64,000 nt of DNA from Alitta virens (lineage: Eukaryota; Annelida; Polychaeta; Phyllodocida; Nereididae), in NCBI GenBank assembly GCA_932294295.1, contig OW028574.1, positions 54,959,797-55,023,796 on the forward strand, written 5' to 3'. This document shows positions 23,396-34,973 of the stretch, piece by piece (position 1 is the stretch's first letter; the number at the start of each line of letters is the position of its first letter). The notes beneath the pieces are model-generated. The model worked only from the letters and a program-made list of their open reading frames with translations, searched no databases and was not told the origin of the DNA. A program made the position numbers and the translations under genes.

Positions 23396-24345
23396 GGCTA
23401 TGGAACTGTCTCCGGCTTTTGACTCTGTGCCGCATGGGCTAACGTAATGCATATGGTGTTGATGTGAAAGCATGTGAACTTATAAGAAGTTATTTGTCAT
23501 TTAGAAATCAGAGTGTTAAGTTAGGTCAAGTAAAAGTGAATGGTCATTTGTAAAAGGAGGTATCCCCGGAAGTAGGTTAATGGGGCCTGTCTTCTTCAAT
23601 GTCTTTGTTATAAATTTGTTTTAAAGTTAGTCATCCTGATATCAATGTAGTAAAACTGAACTTAGAAAGAGTCTGAGATATTTCTGTTCAATGGTTCAAG
23701 AACAGTTACATGAAAGTAAACCCAGATAAATTTCAATTGATGATATTAAGCAGTAAGCCATGCAATAATGATGATATTCTGACAGTTTGTGGTAATAATA
23801 TACCAGCCTCAGACCATGAATTGTGTATAAACCTTGACAAGAGACTGAACTTTGGAACTCATGTCAGTGAAATAATGAAACGCTGTGCAAAACAAGCCGT
23901 TTGATGTATGTTCTAAATGTACACGGCAAGACTAAAATATTAGATGCTTATGTAATGGCCAATTTCAAATTATTGTAACATTGTATTCATGGCTGCAGAA
24001 AAACTGATGCCAGGAATCTAGAGCAGATGTTAAAACATGCTTTACAGTTTGTTTATTGTGATTTCACCTCTTTCTATTTGATCTGTTGTTAAAAGCTGGC
24101 AAATCTGCACTATAATTTCAAAGGCAACACCAAATATTATTGTCTGTCTAAAATATCTTGAACAATGTCACCAACTTTCTTCTGCAAGAAAAAAAGCATA
24201 TATGCGCACCGAGATACTGGAAAACTTGTCCAAATAAATTACAAAACGATAACTTATGGCTGCAACTCATTTAAAAACATTGGTGCTAATGTGTGGAATA
24301 ATTTACCAGGAGGTTTTAAAGTTGATGATTTTTAACAATTTTAAA
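23396..24345 (+). pseudogene. Non-LTR retrotransposon (CR1/L2/jockey-like) reverse transcriptase relic
   Basis: In broken frames: a palm-type FDSVPHGL near 23412, then the 64-codon frame 23710-23904 with MKVNPDKFQLMIL and LNFGTHVSEIMKRCAKQ, typical of the thumb side of CR1/jockey-like enzymes. Near 24253-24330 comes YGCNSFKNIGANVWNNLP, like the usual 'SF...GA..WN.LP' C-terminus. The FADD catalytic box is not seen, several stops interrupt it and the 5' end is missing, so it is dead. Confidence 0.7.
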
Positions 24346-24914
24346 TGCTCATGATTCATTAAGTCATATGATTTTAGAGGTAGTTGTGGATGTTGCTTTT
24401 TATGTATTCTTCTTAACTTGCAACCGTCTCATCTCTCATTTGTATATACTTTCATATCTTACTCATATTTTATTATTCATGCTCATTTTGGTGACAAGCG
24501 CTTGCACTTTTGTTGATTGTCAACTGTACTTTACCGAGCTTAAATACAGTTTTACTTCCTTACATACTTACCTTCGGCAAATGTTTTGCCGTGGGTAAAC
24601 GTTACATATCTAGCTTTTATCTAATATTCTATAAAATAAATATCTTGCACTTCAAATACCATTTCTTTATCGCAATATCTGTTTGAATACATGTCATCAT
24701 GTCCCTAATTGCTATTGACACAACCATACATGGTAGTGTTGCTTTGATGCAAAGTACATGAGAGATTATCGGAATTTAGGTACAGTCATTTGCAAGCACC
24801 AGTTAGCATTTCAGAACAAAATCTTGGTGAGTCAATCAACATAGAGGCGGATGAAGATGGACCGTACTTCTCAGGTACAAAACTCCACACCTAATAGCAT
24901 CTTGTTTCATTTAG
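24346..24914. other. Spacer and intron 2-like sequence upstream of gene D exon 3
   Basis: The last 90 bases (ctcaggtacaaaactccacacctaa... to the acceptor) match the end of gene C intron 2 at about 57900-57974. No exon 2-like acidic segment was found. The 76-codon hydrophobic frame at 24368-24598 is not supported. Confidence 0.5.
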
Positions 24915-25087
24915 GATGGGGTTCACAAACGAATCAAAAGAGCAATTCTGGACTGCAAGATAGTCATGCGTGGACGAAGGAGAAAACGAATCTGTCGAAG
25001 AATAGGGATAGGTTGAGTCTTAAGCATGGGTATTAGTTTTCAAGTCTTATTATGCCAATGCATGGAACAACGCCCATATACCCAGAT

Positions 25088-25418
25088 ACAGTTAGTTTCA
25101 TAAAATATGGTCGACTCTAGTCAGCTGTAGCAACCTATTTCTGGATGTAGCTATAACTGACTAAAGCCAGCTGCTGCTGTCAAACACTGAAAAATATAAA
25201 ACCTTGGTAAATCTAAGAAATTTATCTCATATATCATAAATATGTATGACATGCATCTTTTCAATGAAAATTGACAAATACAGTAACTTATCACCAAATG
25301 GTGCTGCACATACTTTTAGATCCGACTTTGAATAGCCAGCTATGTAGCATCGTATAGCAGAAGTTGTCTAGCTTTGTATAGGTTCAATTTGACAGGCAGT
25401 TTTTAATGAAACTAACTA
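25088..25418. mobile_element. MITE with ACAGTTAGTTTCAT ends (D intron 3)
   Basis: Starts ACAGTTAGTTTCATAAAA and ends TTTTAATGAAACTAACT; the interior is the reverse complement of the family member at 5107-5473 (for example gttcaatttgacaggc against gcctgtcaagttaaac). Confidence 0.65.
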
Positions 25419-25424
25419 TAGCAT

Positions 25425-25985
25425 GTCACATTGGATAGAAATCGACCCAATGTGCCTGACGTTGAACCAACATTGGGCAAACATCAGGCTGACGTAGCAT
25501 GTTATCAGGGACATATCATTACATTCTCTTGTTACCAGTCTGTTATTGAAAAAACATTGAAGACATGCACAGCTGTAATGTTTTATTGCCAATGGAATGA
25601 TTAGAGAATCTGTAAGTAACTGAACATACAAGTACAACTAGAAACTCAAATTACTGTCAAAAATCATCCTATTTTCTTTTTGCAGGTTGGACGTCCTCAT
25701 GGTGGTGGTGGTATAGCGGTGTAGCAACACAGTCAAAAGGTAATATGATCTACAGTTATGAATATAATTATGACAGGTACTGAGTACATGCACTCTAGAA
25801 AACTTTGGACACTTGCTTAACCACACATTTTAGACTCATGATGGTGCAGCCCTCTAATCCAATGGCTTGCTGCTCATTAGGGTTGACTGATGAATTGAAA
25901 AATCGAGAGACGGCCCGATGTGGGCAATGTCGGACCAACATTGGGCAACATCAAGCAGACGTAACATGTTTTCAGGGTTTCATTT
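25425..25985. repeat. Two copies of an 'AACATTGGGC' short repeat
   Basis: Copies at about 25425-25512 and 25905-25985 share gaaccaacattgggcaa...catcaggctgacgtagcatgttatcaggg. A third diverged copy lies in gene C intron 2 at about 57705-57796. Inner segments are partly inverted (CCAATGT / ACATTGG), suggesting a small MITE. Gene D exon 4 lies between the two copies here. Confidence 0.55.
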
Positions 25986-26368
25986 GTTGGCATTTTTTAA
26001 TTTGGCACTTCGATGCATTTCATGTGACATGAGCAATGCATTTATAAAACAAAGCTAAGTAACTCATGTAAACTTGCTGGTAACCTTCGGGTTATATTGT
26101 TTTACTGACCGGTGAACAATTGAGTAATTTTAATTGAATGATCACAAAAATCTGACAATTGGTTGTCTGATAGACCCTCCGCCCCATTCCTTCTAATAGG
26201 CCTACTAAACATCTATAATCAAAATCTATAGACAGTCAGTAACGTTAAGTAAAAAAAAGTTATTTTAATCCTGCATGATGGTTGTATTAGAATACTTCTT
26301 TTTATTAAACGTGGCCCTAAAGAGGCTATTTCAAGCACACTCTATGAGCTACCATTGGTATGTATACT

Positions 26369-26606
26369 ACAGTTAGTTTCACAAAATATATATGGTTCAA
26401 TTAAGACAGCTGTAGTGAACTATTCCTGGCTGTAGCTATACCTTGCTCAAGCCAGCCACTTTTGTCTAATCCTAGTTTGTCATCAATTGGCGCCCTCTGT
26501 TAAAGAACAACATGATTGTATTGCTTAGTTGCAGGTAGCATCGTATAGCAGAAGTTGTCTAACTTTGTCTAGGTTCAATTTGACGGGCTGTTTTACATGA
26601 AACTGT
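26369..26606. mobile_element. MITE with ACAGTTAGTTTCA ends (D intron 4)
   Basis: Starts ACAGTTAGTTTCACAAAATAT and ends TTTTACATGAAACTGT. The interior resembles 25088-25418, including gcatcgtatagcagaagttgtct. Confidence 0.6.
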
Positions 26607-26969
26607 ATGTTACCTAGTGTAAGATATACCAGGGACTGCTTATAGTCGTAAGTGTAACCTTTTGATTTCAAATCCCATGACATTGCATATTGATACTCCT
26701 CAAAGTAAACATTTTAAATTTGCAAAATAAAAAAAACACCAAGATGTAGAGTAAAAATAAAAGCATATTTTGGTTAAAGTTTTTAGTAACTGATTATATG
26801 TTATGATTGTTTAATATTCAGTGTTTTAATCATATTCATCTGTTTCAGGGTCTGTACTTGATCTTAGCCAAGGAAAGGGCAATGACACCAATATACACCC
26901 TCATCCTACATTACACTGAAAATCTATTATTTAAGAGGTGAATGTGCAATATATTATGCCATTAAATCA

Positions 26970-27751
26970 ATGTAACTTGTGTTGCCCACGATTGCTATTT
27001 TGTCGAATTAATTGTGGTTTTATTGTTGTTGGGTCATTTATTCGTTTGTGACCTAAACACGTCGTTCAGGTTCATTCAAAACATGGGACTGCATTAAATT
27101 GACATAAATGTCAGCAATAAGTCAAACTCCAACTGTCTGATTGATAAGTATATTCGCTTTAAAAATTAAAAGAATATAGCAAACAGCAATCGAAATTATT
27201 ATTAAGCATCATTATACCAATCAGAATTGTGAGGGGTTTTTATTTATTTATTTCAAGCAGCTGTTTTTCACTAATAATCAAAATTTTCAAAGAGAAAGTG
27301 AAAGTTCCGAATCGTTTCAATGCCCGCGCGATGTATGCGATGTTAATACCATGTTGTAATGACAGTGGCCTATATGGAAACGATGCTGGGTCGATTTGGA
27401 ATGCTATCTGGCTAGCTGGTTTCATCAAAACTTCCTATTCAAAGAGACTTTCAGTGACTAGCTGTACATACAACACAAGCCATGTATAATCATGCAATGA
27501 ACTCCAAAGGGACAGAAGAGCAAGGTCCAGTTGGTCATTGATCATGTGCACCCTGAAAGGTCCGTGATGCACCAGGCCCTACACCTCAACATTGCACAGA
27601 ACCCTTGAAAAGCACCGTTGTGTAAATCTGGCAAGAGAGAGAGATCAGTGAATACATGCATAGTTTTGCTGATATCAGCTGAGATATGACATAGCTAATG
27701 AAGGCAGATCTGTGGATTATTCACTAAGATTGTATTTACATGGGTTTTCCT
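26970..27751. other. Spacer with one MITE end
   Basis: TCGATTTGGAATGCTATCTGG at 27391-27411 is the right end of the CCAGATAGCATTCC family; its left end is not clear. The two overlapping open frames at 27229-27489 and 27240-27428 follow from this repeat and are not genes. Nothing else recognised. Confidence 0.5.
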
Positions 27752-27862
27752 CAGCATTCCAAATCGGACCAGTGTCGTTTCTACACAGGTCAACGTAGGT
27801 GCTACATCGTTTTGACGTCGTCAACATCACGCCAATGCTGAAATAATGTGTAATGCTATCTG
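27752..27862. mobile_element. Diverged MITE of the GCATTCCAAATCG family
   Basis: Begins CAGCATTCCAAATCGGACCA, has GTCGTTTCTACA and GACGTCGTC inside as in 12527-12622, and ends TAATGCTATCTGG. Confidence 0.6.
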
Positions 27863-28140
27863 GTTCATACTTTAATTTACCAATATTAGATAACCTAATC
27901 TTAAATTAATAAATTAGTATCCTTAATTGAAAATCAGCTCATAAATTGTATTCCTCATACTATCATTAACCATCATCCAACACCAGTTAATATTATGAGT
28001 ATACGTCCAAATGCTGATCACATAAGAAAAGCAAGCCAGTTCATATGATGTTTTAATGATGAATTAAAACAGATAACGTGCTACTTGGCAGAAAATACAA
28101 AGAACCATGGCTAGTCAAGCATATAGGAAAAGATACAGCT
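27863..28140. other. Spacer, nothing recognised
   Basis: AT-rich, without exon-like or repeat-end signals. Confidence 0.4.
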
Positions 28141-28585
28141 TATTAGTGGTATAGTGGAAAATACCCTTGCTAGCTCCGCTGGATGTAACCAGTTCGAATT
28201 CCGCAGTACAGACACTCTTCCTTGCAATGTCTCGGCTGGCTGTTGATTGCACTTGTAAGACGAAATTGCGATGCTGGTACTCGTTGGTGAAAGCAAGAGA
28301 CCCATTTGAGATAATTGTGTAATACAGGTTGACCTCCAAGCCTTATCATCTCATAATTAATATACAACTGGTATTTGTTATTTGCCTTATTATTCTGGTG
28401 ACTTGCTGATGATGTGGTCTGCAAGGTGGGTCCTTCAGTGCCTCCTATCCTCATCGAGGTGGCATCCCCATAGCGACAATTATGTCTTTGGGATGTCTCC
28501 GCTCAATTACTTTATTTACTGTTTCTGTTATATGTAATAATAATCAGCCGTTTTGGGAAATAAATGCTATTCTGACTCTGACTCA
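28141..28585 (+). mobile_element. tRNA-derived SINE, plus strand
   Basis: A box TAGTGGTATAG at about 28144-28154, B box AGTTCGAATTC at 28191-28201, then a body of about 360 bases and a short (TCTGAC)n tail ending about 28585. Three overlapping minus-strand open frames of 64-94 codons here are incidental. Confidence 0.65.
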
Positions 28586-29599
28586 TTACATATACTGGCA
28601 GCTGGTCATAAATGCAGGGTAAAGCCTCAGACCAGTGGCAATACAATTCAATACAATGCACAATACAATACAAAACAGAACAAAACGAAACAATACACAA
28701 CTACTTCTTAATGAATGAAATAACAAAACAATACAATACAACACAATACATGCTACTTAAAGAATGAAATAAAGTATCAACAATTCCTTGTTGTCTAAAA
28801 CACAGAATAACAAAAGTTGTAGGATAGCATGACCTTTTGTCCATTGCATGCCCCTGTGGAGGACACATTGAAGACATGGCATGCATTCTAAGACCTCTCC
28901 TGACATAAGAGTTGACCTTTTATTCTTATTGCGTTTTATTATAATTCTCTATTCGGAATCTTATATCATTATTATCTGTGTTCTTTAAATTTTATTATTC
29001 TCCTCAAGCAGTCGAGGCACATTACTCAGAAAGGGCTACAGCCAGAGCCTGGAATATTATAGGCACCATAGACATCCTCCGGCAGTTTCTAAATATAAAA
29101 ATTTACTTAAATGAAATTTTAACCCTCCCCCCTAATTTATCGTAATTAATAAATAGAAAACAAGGCAACATGGAACTTGAGATTGTAGTAAATGCTGGAT
29201 TGGGGTTACTGTCAACATTCAATTCAATTCGAATTTTTATTTCACAAAAAATTTAGGACGTCAAAAAGGCCAAAGCCTATCGGTGTTGACACCCTGTACT
29301 TTAATTATATTGGTAACTCAACTACTGATTCCACAAAATTAGTTACCCGATCTGTTCACAGACATTTCTCTGTAACCATGCTGTCAGTCATGTTGTGACG
29401 GGGTAACTGCAGTTACCTTGTCTGCTTTGCCCCACTACAAATGAGGTTTTGGCAATATTAATGTCAATTTATTATTTAATGAAGTGTATTGATGCAGTGC
29501 AATTGCCTATTATTAATAAATTTAAATGCATGTATTATCATGCTTAAAAACACATTACCAGTAAAAATAAATACATGGGTCAGGGAAACAGGATTCATT
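28586..29599. other. Spacer with (CAATA)n-like simple sequence
   Basis: 28635-28760 is built of caataca and acaaaac units. The remainder is AT-rich without recognisable exons, up to a tandem repeat at 29600. Confidence 0.5.
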
Positions 29600-29701
29600 G
29601 AAGCTTGTTTTAATGTAACAAAATTTCCAAACAGAAGCTTGTTTAAATGTAACAAAATTTCCAAACAGAAGCTTGTTTGAATGTAACAAAATTTCCAAAC
29701 A
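29600..29701 (+). repeat. 34-base tandem repeat, three copies
   Basis: Units at 29600-29633, 29634-29667 and 29668-29701 differ by one or two bases around GAAGCTTGTTTNAATG. It ends about 75 bases before the TATA box of gene B, so it lies in the proximal upstream region. Confidence 0.9.
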
Positions 29702-29774
29702 GATTTGAAAATATAGTTTACAGAAAAGCTATACATGTGCTACCTCAAAGTATCAGTAACAGAGGAAGTAGACG

Positions 29775-29781
29775 TATAAAA
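29775..29781 (+). promoter_or_regulatory. TATA box of gene B
   Basis: TATAAAA in gacgtataaaagttg, 61 bases before the ATG. It is closer than in the A genes but of the same sequence. Confidence 0.45.
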
Positions 29782-29835
29782 GTTGAATTGGTCTGTTACG
29801 ATCAAGGTATCAACAGATGCCACCAGCCAAGCATC

Positions 29836-30898
29836 ATGAAAATCATTTTATGTATTTGTATCATTGCTGCAGTGGTTCAAGCAGGGGTATGTATATAATA
29901 TCTTATACTAGAATAATTCATTGAGACTGATTTCTCCCTTAAGTTTGATCTTGGTGAAATTAAAAGTTAAATTCTCCAAGGCTTGATAAACCACTCAGTT
30001 GAAAATTAAGACATGATTAGGGCTGATGCTATGCTGATAGAATGCTTTCTGTGTTAGTAATTGATAATGAATAACTATTGAAAGTGTTAGTTATCTGTTT
30101 AGAGGTATATTGTACCCACTCCATTGTTCCTGGAAGGGATATAACATGCCAGTTTGGATACTAATGCTAGCATGAAAAAGGAAAGAGACATTGATTGTTT
30201 AGTTAAAACAAATAGGTGTTAGGGCTGAAAGAAAAGGCGTCATTTCAACATATGCTCATTTTAAATACAGTTGATAAATAACCTTGAATAATAAGTGATA
30301 GTTATTGCCCCGCAAGAGGCTGATTCAGGATTTATCACACTGATAAAGCGCTCGAGTGTGATAAGGCTGAATTAGCCTCCAAAGGGCAATAACTCACTAA
30401 TACTATGAGAGTAGACAATTTAAAACAAATTTTAACAGAAAATTAACCCCTCTTAGAATTGTTTGTTATTAGTTGTTTGTCATCAGGTGGTTGATATTAA
30501 ACAGAATATGTTTTGTCTGCAAGTAATTTTTCACAATGATATTATTGTTTGATCAGGTATGTAGATAATATATTTTTTTCAATATCATAGAAATAAAAAT
30601 CTACCTATAATTATTAAATTCTTGCTGGTATGGAAATTTGAACTGATGTAAAACCTGCCCATTTTATGCAAATTTAGTCACATTTATCATTCTGGATGGT
30701 TAATCCCTTTTGTTTTGAGGCATTGATGACTTTTTAAATTTGGTTTACCTCAGGCTTGTTTTTTTCCACAGCCAGTGTTATTGAGCGTGATCAAGACATG
30801 CAGAATTATCCCAAGGATGGTGAGATATTCTACGAAGCCAAGGCAGAGAATTCTCATAACGACAGAATTGAGAGTAAGAGAATGGTACGTGGCTTAAT

Positions 30899-30936
<38 letters not shown>

Positions 30937-31327
30937 AAGATAGAAGGATAGATGGATAGATGGATAGATAGATAGATAGATAGATAGAAAAATAGGAGGA
31001 TAGATGGATAGATAGATAGATAGATAGATAGAAAGATAGAAGGATAGATGGATAGATGGATAGATGGATAGATGGATAGATAGATAGATAGAAAGATAGA
31101 AGGATAGATGGATGGATGGATGGATAGATAGATAGATAGAAAGATAGATAGAAAGATAGATAGATAGATAGATTGACAGATTGACAGATAGACAGATAAG
31201 ATGCATTCATTCATTCATTTTGTAGATAAGGACAAAACATGGTTGGTGGAAACCTCGGGGTTCAAAATTGGTCTGCATTCCAACATCAGTAGATTTTTCA
31301 TTAAGTATGATACCATCACCTTCATAG
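29836..31327 (+). CDS. Gene B: divergent secreted cationic peptide, tentative three-exon model
   Basis: Exon 1 (29836-29886) encodes MKIILCICIIAAVVQAG, clearly a relative of the A and C signal exons. The ATG context gcatcATGAAA and the phase-0 GT donor after 17 codons are both kept. Exon 2 starts at 30772 after tttttttccacag. In phase 0 it reads PVLLSVIKTCRIIPRM and on to a GTAAGA donor at 30874 (34 codons, very basic, one Cys); SVIK aligns with TVIK of A1 exon 3. A third segment after ttttgtag (31226-31327) reads IRTKHGWWKPRGSKLVC and reaches TAG, with KHG...KLVC echoing RHGRQRLVC of A1. Together this gives 84 aa with two cysteines. A rival reading of exon 2 in another frame is acidic (SVIERDQDMQNYPKDGE) and could be a propeptide, but needs a weaker donor in exon 1. 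Only exon 1 is firm. Confidence 0.4.
30301..30393. repeat. Foldback element with GTTATTGCCC ends, copy 2 (gene B intron 1)
   Basis: GTTATTGCCCCGCAAGAGGC against GGGCAATAAC, with GATTCAGGATTTATCACAC mirrored by GTGTGATAAGGCTGAATTA. The following block to 30680 matches 22011-22310. Confidence 0.8.
30898..31199 (+). repeat. (GATA)n microsatellite with GGAT and AAGA variants
   Basis: About 300 bases of GATA, GATG and GAAA units. It creates three long Ser/Tyr/Leu-rich open frames on the minus strand, which are repeat artefacts. It lies between the second and third segments of the gene B model. Confidence 0.95.
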
Positions 31328-33286
31328 AATATCTCTTTCGAATGCCATATGATTAACTTACAAACATTTCATCATCATAAAATATATTTATTTATGTATT
31401 ATTCATCATCTTTTATATTGCAGTACTAACCAGATGATCTTCCCTTGTTTTACTGAGGTTCTCAATTCGTCTGCTTGTCCATCCATCGCGGTTATTGATT
31501 TCAATTTTAGATTTTTTTTAAATTTTTTACAACGCTGTATTTGCAGTTGAACTGCACTTGCTATAACTTGTTCAGCAAAGACTCTAAAAGCTGAGAAAAG
31601 CACACACTTGTCTTTCAAATGGAAATAAATATTGCATCCAGAAATTGGAAAAAAGTTTTTAGACTTTTAAGTGCCTAGTCGTTATTTGCAAAGTGTCATT
31701 GCTGGTTGCATATATATCATTGCTCTGGACGACTTCCAAGTTGTAACATTGTTAAAACTATGCAATATTGGTAATAAACTATTAAACAACAATTAGCATA
31801 TTGCATAATAAGCCAAAGCAACGCTGTGGCTATCATGGCCACCAGGGGGCAGCACCAGCACGATAATTGAAGCATTTCAGATTTTGCCAATCTGATGCAA
31901 GCGCACAGAAGAGCAAGTGTTTTCTTCACGTTTTAGAACGAGATTCTCGTGGCCAACTTCAAGAAGAGCATCGCCGCTTCACACCTTTGAGGTGGTTGTG
32001 CATCAAGGAGAGGCTGCACACATCAAAATTAACCAGTCCCTAATAAAGCAGAAGTGATAAGCTGTCATGAGGTGTTTTCATTCGAAATTACACAAAAAAA
32101 AATAAAGTGAGATACTAATAGGAGAAAGCAGAGGAAGTTCTCTAGTGTCATGACGAAAGTAATGAAGAGCGTTGCCCAATTAAAAACTTTTAAAAGAAAT
32201 CTTACATATGGCCGCAGAAAAGCAATGCAAGGGTCTGGCTTCAAGACTGAGAAAATGCTTTATGAAGTCATTTTACGTAGTTGCACCTGGGTAGATATCT
32301 AGATCTATGTCTGTAGCTGGCTCCACTTTGTCAAAAGCATATGTTTTGATGGACATTGACTACCAAATATCTCAACTTTTAAACAGCAGGTGTGCAGAAC
32401 TAAGGCCTATATTTTAACATTTGAGACCAATAACATGTTAATATGATTGTGATGAAAATGTGTAGTAAGAATGACTTGTTTCAGAAAGAAAATAAATTGT
32501 TCATATGAACATGATATTTATGTTTATTTTAAATTTTGTTATTGCACACCGAGTTATTAATTACACTTTACAGTACGTCGCTGCAGTATTAAATGTAATA
32601 TCATAGTGGTGCCATTGCTGCTTGCAGAGACATTGCAATATTCATGCGAGTGGCAAGAAAGCTGTCTCAATAAGTTGCAGAAATTGAAAACAGTGTTTTG
32701 TTATCATCATTCCCATGATAAGTGCAAATATTGTGGAAGCACAACGTAACTAACACCCCCCCCCCCCTAAGCTGGCAGCAGTCCCAGTCTCTGCGCCCCG
32801 CTAGGGGGCGCTGGTATTCATGGCAATATTCACACATCAGTGCCCACTATCACCGTTTCATCATTGAAAATGAGTAATAATTAGCAGTTGAAATTGCCGA
32901 TTTACTTATTTTTCAGTATTGGATAGATTCGGATAGGTAGTAATGTACTAAAATTGTGTGCACATAGAATACCACGAAAAATTACAAGAACTGCTGTATG
33001 TTACACTCTTTTCACAGAGCAGCCATGCTGTCATTCTTGCCTCATTGCTCTCTTTGTGCTCAAATATAGTATTGTGACATCATCAATAGACAATGGTCAT
33101 GGTAAGGTCACATTGCAAGCACAAGTAATCGATGTCATAATATATGCCATAATCAAAATGAGGCTGTCATCGTATGTTGGTAAATGCCTGTGGTGTCAAT
33201 TTTATCAACTTGCTCACAAGGGAAGTGCCACCCTTGCCGTCACACGCCATAAGCGAATTCACCACATTTATTTTTTTATATTGGAT
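31328..33286. other. Spacer between gene B and the 33.3 kb SINE, no gene seen
   Basis: Holds a C-run at about 32755-32767 and several 60-113 codon open frames (31406-31618, 31717-31929, 32954-33295) without recognisable features or splice support. Part of a shared repeat ('tcgtatgttgg.aaatgcctgtggtgtcaat') appears at 33170-33205. Confidence 0.5.
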
Positions 33287-33460
33287 GGGGCCTAGCTCAG
33301 AGGTAGCGCTCTGGGCTTCCAACCGCTGAGTCCCGGGTTCAATTCCCAGTTGAGCCTAAGTTGGATGGCTGTTTCCTCCTACGTCTCATTGCCATGGTCT
33401 CTGCCTGTCCTAATTAGCCCATCAGGTGCAGAAATACAGGACGTAAAGCCCTAATCCACC
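33287..33460 (+). mobile_element. tRNA-like SINE
   Basis: A box TAGCTCAGAGG at 33293-33303 and B box GGTTCAATTCC at 33336-33346, in a 70-base tRNA-like head whose anticodon loop would be CTTCCAA. The anticodon stem pairs poorly, and the head runs on into a non-tRNA body, so this is a SINE or tRNA pseudogene and not a functional tRNA. Confidence 0.6.
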
Positions 33461-34835
33461 AAATTATTTTTTTGATACATGAGTAAATGGGTTAATATAC
33501 ATGGTGAAGTCCCAGTTCAAATCACTACGCCTGGCCAATGAGGTCAGGCCTTCAAATAGAAAAGGGTAAAATACCAGCTCATACCGTTACAAGAGCCTTA
33601 AACACGTGGGTTTTGTTTACAGAATGATCTGTTTGCAGATATTAATTGAAGCTATTAAAAGTTATTCTGAACAATGTAAACTGTTTTCACACTCCATATC
33701 AGTGAATATCATACACCATGCATGCAGGACAAGCCCATCTAATTGCTGTTACTAGTTTGACAATTCTGACATGCAAATTAGCCGAAAATATTTTGGCGTG
33801 CCTGCAGCGATGGGTTGACGATAGGAGGAGGCGCGGTAAGCAGCTTGCAATGTTATATGACCATAGTCAATGAATAAACCTATCTATCTATGTATCATCA
33901 GTTTATAAGACCAACTTTAAATCAGCTATTCATGAAATAAGGATTTCTTTTTCCACCCTCATTGATTCCATCATTAACTTATCAATTTAGGTGACCTATG
34001 AATTTGTAAAAACTAAAGTCTGAACAAACTTGCCCTACAAAGGCCATTTGTCAACGATTGATAGATAATTTCCAATAAATAATACATTTTCTCTGAACCT
34101 TTAAGTCTCGATGAATACAGCAGTTTAGAAACAACCACAGAAATAGTCACATTTATTCATCAACTTTTTACTGAAGAAACATAAAAAATAAAAAGGGAAA
34201 TTTATCAACAACAAAAAATTTACTAAAAAAAACACGGAATGGTCGTTTTATTAAATTTTGTGGCAAGTAATCCAAAAACTGGAACAGAATCTGTATCTTT
34301 CTGTGTGTATTCATTCTAGTTAGTATTTTGCCACAGGGAGACACATACAGAAGATCAAAAATTAATTTGCAGTTATTCATATTCGTTATTTCTGGTTGTC
34401 TATTCTACATACATATCTATGATATATTAAATAAATTTCTTGCATGTACCAAGATTTATATATTTTTTCAGTGGTCATAGGTGTCAGTCTACTTTTAAGC
34501 TAGGAGTAGATAGAAGCTGCTGGCTTTAGCCAGAAACAGGTCGCTACAGATATCTAGAGTCAACCATTTTTTATGAAACTAACTGTATCTATCGCATAGC
34601 AAACTTCAGAGAGTCAATTCCATGAATCATGCCACTTTTGAAAGCACATACTTCCCTGAATTATTAGTGATTTTTGGTAAGTGATGACCCTAGTATTAAA
34701 AATTGTCCTGTAATTGATACTCCTTGCATAAAAACCTGACAATTATAAAAGATCTGTTTATATAAGTGTTTGTCATTACAGATAAAGCACTATTTAGATT
34801 TTTGTAATTTCATCCGGTAATTGAAACTCGTTATC
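33461..34835. repeat. Upstream spacer of A2, shortened copy of the A1 spacer
   Basis: Pieces of the 2.7-5.6 kb sequence recur in order with large gaps: the (CTAT)n tail at about 33877-33893, tttattaaattttgtggcaag at about 34247, gggagacacatacagaag at about 34336. The MITE right end ATGAAACTAACTGT is at about 34574-34587, then the promoter-proximal sequence follows. Confidence 0.6.
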
Positions 34836-34842
34836 TATAAAA
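34836..34842 (+). promoter_or_regulatory. TATA box of gene A2
   Basis: TATAAAA in the same gttatctataaaacaatgtgatc context as A1 and A3, 138 bases before the ATG. Confidence 0.55.
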
Positions 34843-34973
34843 CAATGTGATCTTTACACTTATTTACAGTCTAAACATCATACTATATCATAACACAAAT
34901 GAAACTCATCACGCTTGGTGGTGTAAGACAGTTTTACATACAATCCAGATATCAACATTCAACACTGAACATC

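Larger units (their letters stand above)
24915..26919 (+). pseudogene. Gene D: C-x12-C peptide gene, exons 3-5 only
   Basis: Exon 3 (24915-25011) starts DGVHKRIKR and contains CKIVMRGRRRKRIC, the same frame as gene C: a furin-like RIKR site then C-x12-C with 8 basic residues between the cysteines. Where gene C has CGA|gtaagc, D has TGA, so unspliced D would end RRIGIG-stop (TGA 25014-25016). If the GTTGAG donor at 25012 is used, exon 4 (25686-25739) and exon 5 (26849-26919) stay open in phase 1. They give a tail with WTSSWWWWYSGVATQSK and a His/Pro-rich end stopping at 26917-26919. Exon 5 is homologous to the last exon of gene C. No signal-peptide or propeptide exon was found upstream, so the gene is either 5'-truncated or its first exons lie in sequence I could not recognise. 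ATTAAA at 26961 could serve as poly(A) signal. Confidence 0.5.

Noticed and set aside
25686..25739. Phase-0 reading of gene D exon 4 (VGRPHGGGGIAV then stop)
   Set aside because: It would require reading through the TGA at 25014-25016 of exon 3 or a donor after it, and GTCTTA there is not a convincing donor.
30778..31214. Three overlapping minus-strand frames of 106-142 codons rich in Leu/Ser/Ile/Tyr
   Set aside because: They are translations of the (GATA)n microsatellite, which lacks stops in all minus-strand frames.
33287..33356. Functional tRNA gene
   Set aside because: A and B boxes are good but the anticodon stem pairs poorly and the sequence continues as a SINE body.
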